Shown here one piece after another: positions 9,701 to 17,452 of a stretch of 64,000 nucleotides of DNA (position 1 is its first letter; every line of letters starts with the position of its first letter). Source of the stretch: Mycobacterium pinniadriaticum (GTDB lineage Bacteria > Actinomycetota > Actinomycetes > Mycobacteriales > Mycobacteriaceae). The stretch spans positions 23,962 to 87,961 of the forward strand of contig NZ_JAPJDO010000025.1 in the NCBI RefSeq assembly GCF_026242045.1, read 5' to 3'. The notes below the pieces were generated by a model. The model made no database searches, was not told the DNA's origin, and saw only the letters and a list, made by a program, of their open reading frames with translations. The position numbers were made by a program, and so were the translations under genes.

Positions 9701-10215
9701 ACATTCCGATCGACATCGCCTACGGTTACGACAGCACCACGGGCGTGGCCTATCTCTACGTCGTGGACATCGAGGGATACTTGACCCCGTACGAGAGCCC
9801 GACCTCCACTGTCCCGTCCGGAGTGGCGAACCCCGTTGTCGAGGTCGGCAGTTACCCGTCGGCGGTGGCGGCCACCGCCGACGGTCAGACGGTCGTGGTG
9901 GCCAATGCCGGTGACAGCACAGCGACGATCTACGACGCCGCGAGCGGCGAAACCTCCACCGTCGCTGTGGGTTCTGCGCCGTCGGATGTCGTCATCAGCA
10001 GTGACGGCGAATACGCGTTCGTCGCCAACTTCCACGACGACACCATCACCGTCATCCGCATCGACTCCGCCGAAGTCGCCGGAACCATCGACGCCGGCTC
10101 CGGACCCGCCAGCCTGGCCGTCGTTGACGGCAGCGCCGGCGTCTACTTCGTCTACGTCGGCAACGCCCTCGACGACACCATCGACGTCATCGAAATCACG
10201 ATCAGCAGCAGTTGA
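6721..10215 (+). CDS. Large cell-surface protein: Ser/Ala-rich stalk, VCBS-like domain, YVTN-type beta-propeller
   Basis: An exported protein of 1164 residues. A 40-residue N-terminal extension precedes a hydrophobic signal segment (VGRVGAIAVALGVGVG, about 41-56) ending in AVAAADD. Residues 66-215 are Ser/Gly/Ala/Lys-rich linker. A segment near 219-266 (WFGFDPNANPGQPFG) is shared, in my experience, with other mycobacterial surface proteins. A VCBS/cadherin-like domain follows (about 270-360: DGRFKYTGDLAEGQTDQF). The last 300 residues carry repeated propeller blades (PSAVAATADGQTVVVANAGD, PSDVVISSDGEYAFVANFHD). The Shine-Dalgarno sits only 1 bp from ATG 6721, so ATG 6724 is equally possible. 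Four bp downstream is a BMP lipoprotein gene. Role is inferred as envelope adhesion or binding. Confidence 0.85.
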   Translation: MMSASCIFRNTATDASRPDIRRVDHLPWTPAACPSRYGQYVGRVGAIAVALGVGVGLSSGAVAAADDSDSSSSSVGSSEQGSPSATKSSGKGSVLGRNSAGRSQVSSSGVPRSEVGPSGVANAAGPAATVRSSGGAVSAGLRSGPRKAEASAATGAKTSAVNGRSGPAVAGSARKSTPSAATTKSGSSASVPAVTAVDRVAAATTASPAMPALTSTSRLLPANLLRAVLARVLSWFGFDPNANPGQPFGLAVLAWVRREIEHTFFNQAPTTNYDQSANGLTVDGELIGDLNGADTEGNRVRYELVDDAELGTVELLDDGRFKYTGDLAEGQTDQFTVRVFDEAVHLFTRRSTFTTVTVGSVDDHDITHSTVDGKTVATGSLNYAKSADADLKYYVARPGAYGELTVDEAGNYLYTQTTDAAEFGLETFDHVNISIVDAGKVNGVVTIHTVRVDVALSDENGLLAVDEPISVTAVAEPPASASLIDTAALTGSDLSTSSSNSDYYTYTYDNFSSQTVMFAGFAVGGDKTDLAADPGNVEDYPVVGAMYQPGESATIKVEEGYEVYPVFVGLPNDDNTNNETISVYVFKANPGGGANSVSGCQSASGLHGCGVVEESTTVIETSSGDYDDYTESWMSDAIGASVIYDSDDAAKQADILNTVCSASGATCTFTVTASSPSYTDYGSDPVFTYYNTSGTAANSTVSKETVTNSTTYSVALSSTQQDTVLDTIDTAILEAFGYTVSDDWSKTYDLQITDVPADSTGSLYAAYPIYVIEGDWDVTLQYAEWELQDTTYKVVSAESDGTSLGDAEWDVSCADDGCGYVAKEVDSDETTSAASLIAVTTSQSDVDLASTTGYTAAGAIQASTDLDDVRGLALSADGLTLWATSYSGEEAVRVSSALGEDDLTEIALYEPALGILLNSDATFVYVTEPTADAVWVYDIHTDSQSSVTTDGIPTRLALDESEEWLYVVDQGATAVDLIDLSDGNALSRAADATYIPIDIAYGYDSTTGVAYLYVVDIEGYLTPYESPTSTVPSGVANPVVEVGSYPSAVAATADGQTVVVANAGDSTATIYDAASGETSTVAVGSAPSDVVISSDGEYAFVANFHDDTITVIRIDSAEVAGTIDAGSGPASLAVVDGSAGVYFVYVGNALDDTIDVIEITISSS

Positions 10216-10219
10216 TCGT

Positions 10220-11458
10220 ATGTGGACGAACCGCCGTTGGCTGCGCGCGTTGGTGGCGCTGTGCGCCGTGGTGTCCGCGTGTAGCGGCCCGCCGGCCTCG
10301 GTCGACCCCTCCGCCGCACCGGACCGCATCGCCGTGACCAAGGCCGCCAGCAGCGGCGACGACTACACCTTCGGCATGGTCCTGACCGGCCCGGTCGACG
10401 ACGACTCCTGGAATCAAAGCCACTTCGAGGGAGCGAGATACGCCGTCGAGCACTCACCCGGAACCCGATTCATCTACGTCGACGTGCTCAATCCGACCGA
10501 TCGGCCGGAGGCGACCCTCGAACAGGCGGCCGAGGAACTGATCGACCAGGGCGCGAAGTTCGTGATCACCAACTCCGCGGAGTTTGCCGACGCCACCGAC
10601 ACGGTCGCCAGGGCACATCCCGACGTGTACTTCGTACACACCTCCGGTGACAATGTGCTCGCCGGAAAGTCCCCGCCCAACGTCGTCAACCTGATGGGTC
10701 GCACCGAGTACGCCAAGATGCTGGCCGGCTGTGCGGCGGCATTGCGGACCGCAACCGGGAAGATCGCCTACCTGGGCCCGCTGATCAACGACGAGACACG
10801 CAGGATGGTCAACTCGACCTACCTGGGTGCCCGGTACTGCATGCAGAACTACCGGAATCAATCGGCCGACGCGGTGGCGCTGTCGGTCACCTGGATAGGT
10901 TTCTGGGTCAGTATCCCCGGCGTCACCCTCGACGCCGCCACCGTCGCTGCCGACATGATCGCGCAGGGAAACGATGTGATCGTGTCGGGCATCGACAGCC
11001 CCGAGCCGATCGTTGCCGCCGAAACCGCCAGCGCCGCAGGCACGCCCGTGTGGACGGTGGCCCACGACACCGAGCGGGCCTGCCTTGACGCCACCGTGGC
11101 GTGCCTGGGCGTGAACTACCTCAATTGGGGTCCTGAGTATCTTCGACTGATCACCGCGGCACGCGCCGGCGAGCTACGACAGTCGTTCGACTGGATCGCT
11201 CCGGACTGGGACCACCTGACCGGCCCCGACGGCGGCCTGGTGGGCTTCCGCAACGGGCCCGCACTCAGCCCACTGCACGCAGCTCAGCTACACGCTTTCA
11301 CCGACGAATTGGCCGGTGGCCTAGCGCTGTTCACCGGGCCGCTCGATTACCGGGACGGAACCCCGTTTCTGGCACCCGGCGCAACGCCTACCGACGAACA
11401 ACTCTGGCATACCGAGCAGCTCCTGGCCCGCATCACGGGGAAAAGCGCACAGGGGTAG
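10220..11458 (+). CDS. BMP-family (PnrA/Med-like) substrate-binding lipoprotein
   Basis: A 412-residue lipoprotein. The signal peptide ends in the lipobox VSAC with the lipidated Cys at residue 21. The mature part has the BMP pattern: FGMVLTGPVDDDSWNQSHFEGARYA, a segment on rising probability of unseen events (FVITNSAEFAD), and GKIAYLGPLIN. Family members bind nucleosides or other small ligands for ABC importers or sensor systems. No ABC permease or ATPase gene is adjacent. ATG 10220 is 4 bp after the surface-protein stop, so the two form an operon. Confidence 0.84.
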   Translation: MWTNRRWLRALVALCAVVSACSGPPASVDPSAAPDRIAVTKAASSGDDYTFGMVLTGPVDDDSWNQSHFEGARYAVEHSPGTRFIYVDVLNPTDRPEATLEQAAEELIDQGAKFVITNSAEFADATDTVARAHPDVYFVHTSGDNVLAGKSPPNVVNLMGRTEYAKMLAGCAAALRTATGKIAYLGPLINDETRRMVNSTYLGARYCMQNYRNQSADAVALSVTWIGFWVSIPGVTLDAATVAADMIAQGNDVIVSGIDSPEPIVAAETASAAGTPVWTVAHDTERACLDATVACLGVNYLNWGPEYLRLITAARAGELRQSFDWIAPDWDHLTGPDGGLVGFRNGPALSPLHAAQLHAFTDELAGGLALFTGPLDYRDGTPFLAPGATPTDEQLWHTEQLLARITGKSAQG

Positions 11459-11461
11459 GGA

Positions 11462-12220
11462 TCAGCTTCGTCGTCGCGCCACCACCACCTGGGGGTCGAG
11501 AAGGCCGGCGCCGATCGCGACGTCGACACCCGCGTGGTCGGCCAACGCCCGCAGCGCCGAGGGGCTGTACGAGCGCAGCGAACTGATCAGGCCGTCGTGG
11601 GCGAAGGGCCACCACAATGCGAACGGCGCGATGACGGCCAACCTGAGCAGGTGCACCGTCGAGGGCGGTCGCGGGAGATCGATGACGAGTAGCTTGTCGG
11701 CCACCCGGGTGCCTTCGGCCATGACCCTCGCCGCCTGGGCCGGCGACAGATGATGAAACGACAGTGCGAAGACCGCGAGATCGAACGACCCGTCGGCGGC
11801 GTCGATCGCGGTCGCGTCGATTACCGCGACCGTCGCCCGTGAGTTGTCACCCAAGTCTGAGGCCGCCATCGCCGCCACCGACTCGGGATCGAGGTCGGAG
11901 ACCGTGAGGTGAGCGGTGGGGTGTTGCTCAAGGACCTTGCGCGACAACGCCCCATGGCCCGCACCGAGTTCGAGAATCGCGGGATCGGCGATGTCGGCGA
12001 CCTCGCGCAGCACCAGCTCGGCGTTGCGGTCGTGTTCTCCGAACAAGGTGCCGATCCGGTCCAGGGCCGCCACGATTCCGCGCTTGACGTCGTCGTCTAC
12101 GTCGTCGCGGTCGAGGTATTCGGGACAGTCGGTCTCCAGCAGCCTGTCCAGCCAGGAAGCATCCGGGCCGCCCCGGGGCATGTCGGCGATGTCGGTGATC
12201 TGCTCTGCCATGTAGGCCAT
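11462..12220 (-). CDS. Class I SAM-dependent methyltransferase
   Basis: About 252 residues. Motif I is ILELGAGHGALSRKVL, followed by LTVSDLDPESV and an FDLAVFALSFHHL strand typical of UbiE/COQ5-like small-molecule methyltransferases. Three Met codons near the 5' end (MMAYMAEQ) leave the start open between 12211 and 12223. A much longer minus-strand frame continues across glpK and is rejected. It is divergent from glpK with about 50 bp between them. Confidence 0.82.
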   Translation of the reverse strand: MAYMAEQITDIADMPRGGPDASWLDRLLETDCPEYLDRDDVDDDVKRGIVAALDRIGTLFGEHDRNAELVLREVADIADPAILELGAGHGALSRKVLEQHPTAHLTVSDLDPESVAAMAASDLGDNSRATVAVIDATAIDAADGSFDLAVFALSFHHLSPAQAARVMAEGTRVADKLLVIDLPRPPSTVHLLRLAVIAPFALWWPFAHDGLISSLRSYSPSALRALADHAGVDVAIGAGLLDPQVVVARRRS

Positions 12221-12271
12221 CATGGAGGAACGCCGGCCGGGCCGGCAGCACCCCACGTCAGAGGAGCACCG

Positions 12272-13801
12272 TTGGCCGACTTCGTCGCATCGATAGACCA
12301 GGGCACCACCAGTACCCGCTGCATGATCTTCGACCACAAGGGCGCCGAAGTCGGCCGGCACCAGCTCGAACACGAGCAGATCCTGCCGCAGTCCGGCTGG
12401 GTCGAGCACAACCCGGTGGAGATCTGGGAGCGCACCCAGACGGTCGTGATGTCGGCGCTGAACAAGACCAAGCTGGCCGCGGCCGATTTGGCAGCGCTGG
12501 GTATCACCAACCAGCGGGAGACCACGCTGGTGTGGAATCGCAAAACCGGCAGGCCGTACTACAACGCGATCGTGTGGCAGGACACCCGCACCGACCGCAT
12601 CGCGGCGGCTCTGGACCGCGACGGTCGGGGCGACATCATCCGGCGCAAAGCCGGTCTGCCGCCGGCGACCTACTTCTCCGGCGGCAAGCTGCAGTGGATT
12701 CTGGAAAACGTCGACGGCGTACGTGCCGACGCCGAACGCGGGGACGCCCTGTTCGGCACCGCCGACAGCTGGGTGCTGTGGAACCTGACCGGCGGGACTC
12801 AGGGCGGGGTGCATATCACCGACGTCACCAACGCCAGCCGCACCATGTTGATGAACCTGGAGACCCTGGACTGGGACGACGAACTGTTGGCGCTCTTCGG
12901 AATTCCCCGCGCGATGTTGCCGCGAATCCGGCCGTCCTCGTCGCCGGACCCCTACGGGATGACCCACCCGGACGGTCCCGCCGACGGTGAGGTGCCGCTG
13001 ACCGCCAGCCTCGGCGACCAGCAGGCGGCGATGGTGGGGCAGGTCTGCCTGGCGCCGGGGGAGGCCAAGAACACCTACGGCACCGGAAACTTCTTGCTGC
13101 TCAACACCGGTGAGAAGATCGTGCGGAGTGACAACGGACTGTTGACCACGGTCTGCTATCAGTTCGCGCCCAGAGATGGGGGAGAAGCCAAACCCGTTTA
13201 CGCCCTTGAGGGTTCGATCGCAGTGACCGGATCGGCCGTACAGTGGTTGCGCGATCAACTGGGTATCATCAGCGGCGCCGCACAGAGTGAGACGCTGGCC
13301 GCGCAGGTCACCGACAACGGCGGGGTGTATTTCGTGCCGGCGTTCTCGGGATTGTTCGCCCCGTACTGGCGCTCGGATGCGCGCGGGGCGATCGTCGGAC
13401 TGTCCCGCTACAACTCCAATGCCCACGTGGCCAGGGCGACGTTGGAGGCGATCTGCTACCAGAGCCGCGATGTCGTCGACGCGATGGAAGCCGATTCCGG
13501 TGTGCACCTTGAGGTTCTGAAGGTCGACGGGGGCGTCACCCAGAACGAATTGTGCATGCAGATCCAGGCCGATGTACTGGGCGTGGACGTGGTGCGCCCA
13601 GTGGTCGCCGAGACGACGGCGTTGGGCGCGGCCTACGCGGCCGGGCTGGCTGTCGGATTCTGGTCCGATCCCGATGACCTGCGGGCGAATTGGCAGGAGG
13701 ACCGCCGGTGGTCACCGGCGTGGACTGACGAGCAGCGCGAGTCCGGCTACGCCGGCTGGCGCAAGGCGGTCCAGCGCACGCTGGACTGGGTCGAGGTCTA
13801 G
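12272..13801 (+). CDS. glpK: Glycerol kinase GlpK
   Basis: Phosphorylates glycerol to glycerol-3-phosphate. From TTG 12272 the protein is 509 residues, normal for the family; GAGGAG is 5 bp upstream. The N-terminal phosphate-binding loop is ASIDQGTTSTRC, the glycerol-site region is NQRETT and IVWQDTRT, and the C-terminal FGGY signature is KVDGGVTQNELCMQIQ. It is the counterpart of Rv3696c in the conserved gene order. A long imperfect inverted repeat follows immediately and should terminate transcription. Confidence 0.97.
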   Translation: MADFVASIDQGTTSTRCMIFDHKGAEVGRHQLEHEQILPQSGWVEHNPVEIWERTQTVVMSALNKTKLAAADLAALGITNQRETTLVWNRKTGRPYYNAIVWQDTRTDRIAAALDRDGRGDIIRRKAGLPPATYFSGGKLQWILENVDGVRADAERGDALFGTADSWVLWNLTGGTQGGVHITDVTNASRTMLMNLETLDWDDELLALFGIPRAMLPRIRPSSSPDPYGMTHPDGPADGEVPLTASLGDQQAAMVGQVCLAPGEAKNTYGTGNFLLLNTGEKIVRSDNGLLTTVCYQFAPRDGGEAKPVYALEGSIAVTGSAVQWLRDQLGIISGAAQSETLAAQVTDNGGVYFVPAFSGLFAPYWRSDARGAIVGLSRYNSNAHVARATLEAICYQSRDVVDAMEADSGVHLEVLKVDGGVTQNELCMQIQADVLGVDVVRPVVAETTALGAAYAAGLAVGFWSDPDDLRANWQEDRRWSPAWTDEQRESGYAGWRKAVQRTLDWVEV

Positions 13802-13804
13802 CCC

Positions 13805-13864
13805 GCGAGCAGTCACAAAAGACCCCGACACGCCGAGGCGTGCGGGGTTTTTGTGACTGCTCGC
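13805..13864. terminator. Bidirectional terminator with long arms, downstream of glpK
   Basis: The arms GCGAGCAGTCACAAAA and TTTTGTGACTGCTCGC are exact complements over 16 bp and enclose a second, bulged ACCCCG/CGGGGT stem with GGCGT/ACGCC pairing. A T-run is present on either strand. It lies between the convergent glpK and PadR genes. Confidence 0.85.
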
Positions 13865-13874
13865 GCAGATCGTT

Positions 13875-14591
13875 CTACTCGGATTCGCCGAGGATCTGAT
13901 AGATCTCGCGGCGCGCATTGTTGACGATGTCGATGATGCGCTGCTGCTGCTCGGCGTTGGCGGCGAAGGCCGCCTGCCGTACGGCGCCGAACAACTGGCC
14001 GACGGCGGCGCGGATGTTGACCTGGCCGGGGTCGGCGCCTTCGGTGATCTCGTCCCACGGCGCGGTCTCGATCTTCTCGGCGGCGGCGCGACCGTCATCG
14101 GTCAGTTCGAAAAGCTTCTTGCTGCCTTCGGTTTCGCTTGCCACCAGCAGACCTTCGTCGACCAGCAGCTGCAGGGTCGGGTAGACCGAGCCGGGGCTCG
14201 GCTTCCACAGATCCTGGCTGCGCTCGGCGATCTCCTGGATCATCTCGTAGCCGTGCATCGGCCGCTCGGCCAGCAGCTTGAGGATGGCGGCGCGCACGTC
14301 GCCGCGCTTACCGCGGCCACGGCCGTGTCCGCGGCGACCGCCGCGTCCACCACCGGGACCGAAGCCGAAGCCGGGACCAAACCCGGGACCAAACCCGGGT
14401 CCGAACCCGCCGCGCGGGCCGAAGGGAGGACCGTCGTGGCCGGCGTGCTCGCGGAACTGCTCACGCAGTTGGTTGCGGAACTCACGGCGGTCGTGGCGGC
14501 GGGACCGGCCCGCAGGGGCGAAGCCGAAACCGGGGCCGAAGCCCGGGCGACCCATGTCTGGGCCGCCGAACTGGGGAAATGGGGTGTTCAT
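13875..14591 (-). CDS. PadR family regulator with Gly/Phe/Pro-rich N-terminal extension
   Basis: A 238-residue protein. Residues 1-95 are low complexity, with repeated FGPG units (about 62-80) and a basic GRGGRRGHGRGRGKRG segment. The PadR winged helix starts at about 98 (ILKLLAERPMHGYEMIQEI, SPGSVYPTLQLL). The C-terminal helix carries EQQQRIIDIVNNAR. An inverted repeat at 14630-14656, 39 bp upstream of the start codon, is a likely autoregulatory operator. The extension is unusually long for PadR and could bind nucleic acid or membrane. Confidence 0.88.
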   Translation of the reverse strand: MNTPFPQFGGPDMGRPGFGPGFGFAPAGRSRRHDRREFRNQLREQFREHAGHDGPPFGPRGGFGPGFGPGFGPGFGFGPGGGRGGRRGHGRGRGKRGDVRAAILKLLAERPMHGYEMIQEIAERSQDLWKPSPGSVYPTLQLLVDEGLLVASETEGSKKLFELTDDGRAAAEKIETAPWDEITEGADPGQVNIRAAVGQLFGAVRQAAFAANAEQQQRIIDIVNNARREIYQILGESE

Positions 14592-14629
14592 GAAAGTTCT
14601 CGTTTCTGGTCAGGAAACGCCGAATGCGC

Positions 14630-14656
14630 TTCCGATACGTTGACGATATATCGGAA
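14630..14656. promoter_or_regulatory. Inverted repeat, candidate PadR operator
   Basis: Arms TTCCGATA and TATCGGAA are separated by 11 bp, which also contains part of the internal palindrome CGATATATCG. It lies directly upstream of the 238-residue PadR gene and between the two PadR genes. Confidence 0.55.
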
Positions 14657-14674
14657 ACTATCGCGATGCAACGG

Positions 14675-15199
14675 TCAGTTGAACTTTTTGTCGATCTCCT
14701 CGATCAGCCAGCGGGCCCAGTCGGCCTCCATCGCCTCGGCGCGTAACCCGAATTCCAGGGCGGCGCGTCCGTAGAAATTAGCGGCGCTGTCGTCCCAGTC
14801 GACGGCGTCGCGCAACTGCTCGTAGCGAACGAGATCGGCTTCGGCGCGCTCGGCGACCGACGCCACATAGGCCCTGGCCTGCTCGGCTGTCATCTCACCG
14901 AGCAGGAAGACCCGCAGCAGCTCGGCGCTGCGGTACGGCGGGTCGTCTGCCGGATTGGTCATCCAGCGCAACAGGTCCCGGCGGCCCGCCTCGGTGACCC
15001 GGTATTCCTTGCGCCCCCGCGGGCCGATGTCGCTGACCTCGATGAGCCCGCTGTCGGCGAGCTTGTTGAGTTCACCGTAGAGCTGGCTCTGGGTCGCCGG
15101 CCAGACGTTGGCCATCGACAGTTCGAAACGTTTGAGCAGGTCGTACCCGCTGCCGGGCTGCTGTGCCAGTAGCCCCAGCGCCGCATACCGAAGACTCAC
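14675..15199 (-). CDS. PadR family regulator (with C-terminal Vir_act_alpha_C-like region)
   Basis: A 174-residue PadR protein. The N-terminal winged helix reads LRYAALGLLAQQPGSGYDLLKRF with ATQSQLYGELNKLADSGLI. The C-terminal helical region (AYVASVAERAEADLVRYEQL) is typical of the two-domain PadR subgroup. It is divergent from the carotenoid oxygenase operon with two copies of a 24-bp repeat between, so it is the likely repressor of that operon. The inducer would presumably be an aromatic or apocarotenoid compound, which is inference. Confidence 0.88.
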   Translation of the reverse strand: MSLRYAALGLLAQQPGSGYDLLKRFELSMANVWPATQSQLYGELNKLADSGLIEVSDIGPRGRKEYRVTEAGRRDLLRWMTNPADDPPYRSAELLRVFLLGEMTAEQARAYVASVAERAEADLVRYEQLRDAVDWDDSAANFYGRAALEFGLRAEAMEADWARWLIEEIDKKFN

Positions 15200-15217
15200 C
15201 CGGCCATCCTAGAACTC

Positions 15218-15293
15218 GACATGTCAGTTGTGGAATGTCCCGCGCTGGAACCGGCAATATTTCACTATTGACATGTCATCAGTGGATTGTCAC
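15218..15293. promoter_or_regulatory. Two imperfect 24-bp direct repeats, candidate PadR operators
   Basis: Copies at 15218-15241 and 15270-15293 share GACATGTCA, then GTGGA, then TGTC at the same spacing. GACATGTC is itself an 8-bp palindrome. The pair lies between the divergent PadR gene and the oxygenase gene, and the second copy ends 10 bp before the oxygenase ATG, where binding would block initiation. Confidence 0.65.
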
Positions 15294-15303
15294 AGTGGTC
15301 GGT

Positions 15304-16650
15304 ATGACGGACATCACCACCGAATCGGCCAACCTGCCCACCGAGGGGCAGTTCTTCCAGCGCGGCAACTACGCGCCGGTGCCCGACGAGCTCTCCGAAA
15401 ACGACTTGCCCGTCGAGGGTGCCATCCCGCCCGAACTGGACGGCTGGTATCTGCGCAACGGACCGAACCCGCGTGAGGCCACCGGCCACTGGTTCACCGG
15501 CGACGGAATGATCCACGGCGTCCGTATCGAGGGCGGGGCGGCCAAGTGGTACCGCAACCGCTGGGTGCGCACCGACAGCTTCACCGATCCGTTCCCGCTC
15601 TACCGCGAGGACGGAACCCGCGACTTGCGCGCGGCGGTCGCCAACACCCATGTCGTCAACCATGCGGGTAAGACGCTCGCGCTGGTCGAATCGTCCTTCC
15701 CCTACGAGATCACCAACGATCTGGAAACCGTGGGCTGCTACGACTTCGGCGGCAAGCTGACCGACTCGATGACCGCGCACCCCAAGATCTGTCCCACCAC
15801 AGGCGAACTGCATTTCTTCGGCTACGGCAGCATCTTCGCCCCGCATGTCACCTACCACCGCGCCGACGCCAACGGCGAGCTGACGATCAACCGGCCGGTT
15901 GACGTCAAGGCGCTGACGATGATGCACGACTTCGCCCTGACCGCGAAACACGTCATCTTCATGGACCTGCCGATCGTGTTCAACATCGACATCGCGCTCA
16001 AGGGCGAGGGGGATATGCCCTACCGGTGGGACGACGACTACGGCGCCCGGCTGGGGGTGTTGCGCCGTGACGACCCGTTCGGCGAGATCCGCTGGTTCGA
16101 GATCGACCCCTGCTACGTCTTCCACGTCGCCAACGCCCACGACAGCACCGACGGGAAATCGATTGTCCTGCAGGCTATTCGCTATCCAGAGCTGTGGCGC
16201 GACAACGGCGGTTTCGACGCAAGTGCGGTGCTGTGGAGCTGGACGATCGACCTGCAGTCCGGCGCGGTCAGCGAGCGCCAGCTCGACGACCGGGCGGTGG
16301 AGTTCCCGCGCATCGACGACCGGCTGGCCGGCCTGCCGGCCCGCTATTCGGTCTCGGTCGGCGATGCCAGCCTGGTGCGCCACGACCTGACCACCGGCAG
16401 CGCCGTCGAACACCACTTCGGCACCGGGTTGGCGCCGGGCGGACCGGGGGAGGCGGTCTTCGTGCCCTCGGCATCGGGACCGGCCGACGAGAGCAACGGC
16501 TGGTACCTCGGCTACGTCTACGACGCCGCGCGCGACGGCAGCGATCTGGTGATCCTCGACGCGTCCGATTTCGCCGGGGACCCGGTCGCCCGGATCCGGC
16601 TGCCCCGCCGGGTTCCGTACGGCTTCCACGGCAACTGGATTCCTGCCTAG
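15304..16650 (+). CDS. Carotenoid cleavage oxygenase family protein (apocarotenoid / lignostilbene type)
   Basis: A 448-residue non-heme Fe(II) dioxygenase that cleaves a conjugated C=C bond. All four iron-binding His are in place: AHPK (about 159), MMHDF (208), FHVANAHD (274) and FHGNW (442). The N-terminus has the family GWYLRNGPNPR motif. ATG 15304 lies just after the second operator repeat. It heads a likely operon with the SDR and SnoaL-like genes. The substrate may be a carotenoid, retinoid or stilbene; the sequence alone does not decide. Confidence 0.9.
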   Translation: MTDITTESANLPTEGQFFQRGNYAPVPDELSENDLPVEGAIPPELDGWYLRNGPNPREATGHWFTGDGMIHGVRIEGGAAKWYRNRWVRTDSFTDPFPLYREDGTRDLRAAVANTHVVNHAGKTLALVESSFPYEITNDLETVGCYDFGGKLTDSMTAHPKICPTTGELHFFGYGSIFAPHVTYHRADANGELTINRPVDVKALTMMHDFALTAKHVIFMDLPIVFNIDIALKGEGDMPYRWDDDYGARLGVLRRDDPFGEIRWFEIDPCYVFHVANAHDSTDGKSIVLQAIRYPELWRDNGGFDASAVLWSWTIDLQSGAVSERQLDDRAVEFPRIDDRLAGLPARYSVSVGDASLVRHDLTTGSAVEHHFGTGLAPGGPGEAVFVPSASGPADESNGWYLGYVYDAARDGSDLVILDASDFAGDPVARIRLPRRVPYGFHGNWIPA

Positions 16651-16699
16651 CGGTACTGCTGCCACCAGCGCCCGCGGGCGGTTGCGACGATGTGACCTC

Positions 16700-17452
16700 A
16701 TGGGTGACTTCAGCGCGCTGCCTGGCACGGCGATCGTCATCGGCGGCACCGGCGGGATCGGAACCGAGATCGTCGCGATGTTGGCCGCGCGGGGTTCCCA
16801 GGTGGGCTTCACCTACCACGGCAACCACGACAAGGCGGCCGAACTGGTTACCGATGACGTCGGCGCCGAGCGGCTGGACATCACCGACGCCGCCGAGGTA
16901 CGGAGGGTTGTCGACGTATTCGCCGAGCAAGCGGGCGGGGTACACACGGTCGTGCACGCGGCCGGTGCGCACGTGCCGATGCGGCACCTCAGTACCCTCG
17001 AACCGGATCGCTTCGATCATCAGCTCGGTACCGACACCGGCGGCTTCTTCCATGTCGTGGCCGCAGCCCTACCGCACCTACGCGGCTCACACGGCAGCCT
17101 GGTGGCGGTGACCACCGCGGCGACACGGCGCTTTGCCGTTCGCGACGGTTTGTCGGTCGCTCCGAAGGCTGCCATCGAGGCGCTGATCCGGGGCATCGCG
17201 GCCGAGGAGGGCAGGTTCGGGGTGCGGGCCAACTGCGTGGGCCCCGGCATGCTGGTCGACGGCAACGCGCAGCGGCTGATCGCGAACGGCGACCTCGACG
17301 AGAAGGCACTCGAGGCCGCTCGGCGGAACACACCGCTGGGACGTTTCGGCTGCGCCACCGATATCGCCGAAGCGGTGTGCTTCCTGGCCTCGCCGAGGGC
17401 CGGATTCATCACCGGCCAGAAGCTCGATGTCGACGGAGGCTACGGTGTCTGA
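16700..17452 (+). CDS. SDR-family protein with altered catalytic site
   Basis: 250 residues from ATG 16700. The Rossmann motif is GGTGGIGTEI (about 15-24), with HAAG in place of NNAG. The position of the catalytic Tyr in YxxxK reads SVAPK: Lys 156 is kept but Ser occupies 152. The usual catalytic Ser region reads AVTTAATRR. The rest of the fold, including the C-terminal SPRAGFITGQKLDVDGGYG, is intact. It may use another acid/base residue or have a non-oxidoreductase role. It overlaps the next gene by 8 bp. Confidence 0.85.
   Translation: MGDFSALPGTAIVIGGTGGIGTEIVAMLAARGSQVGFTYHGNHDKAAELVTDDVGAERLDITDAAEVRRVVDVFAEQAGGVHTVVHAAGAHVPMRHLSTLEPDRFDHQLGTDTGGFFHVVAAALPHLRGSHGSLVAVTTAATRRFAVRDGLSVAPKAAIEALIRGIAAEEGRFGVRANCVGPGMLVDGNAQRLIANGDLDEKALEAARRNTPLGRFGCATDIAEAVCFLASPRAGFITGQKLDVDGGYGV

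Noticed and set aside
11462..13507. 681-residue minus-strand frame spanning glpK
   Set aside because: Only the last 250 residues make a methyltransferase; the rest is antisense to glpK.
14340..14420. Regularly repeated CGGGACCAAACC-type units that look like a short tandem array
   Set aside because: They encode the FGPG repeats of the PadR N-terminus; there are no spacers, so this is not a CRISPR array.
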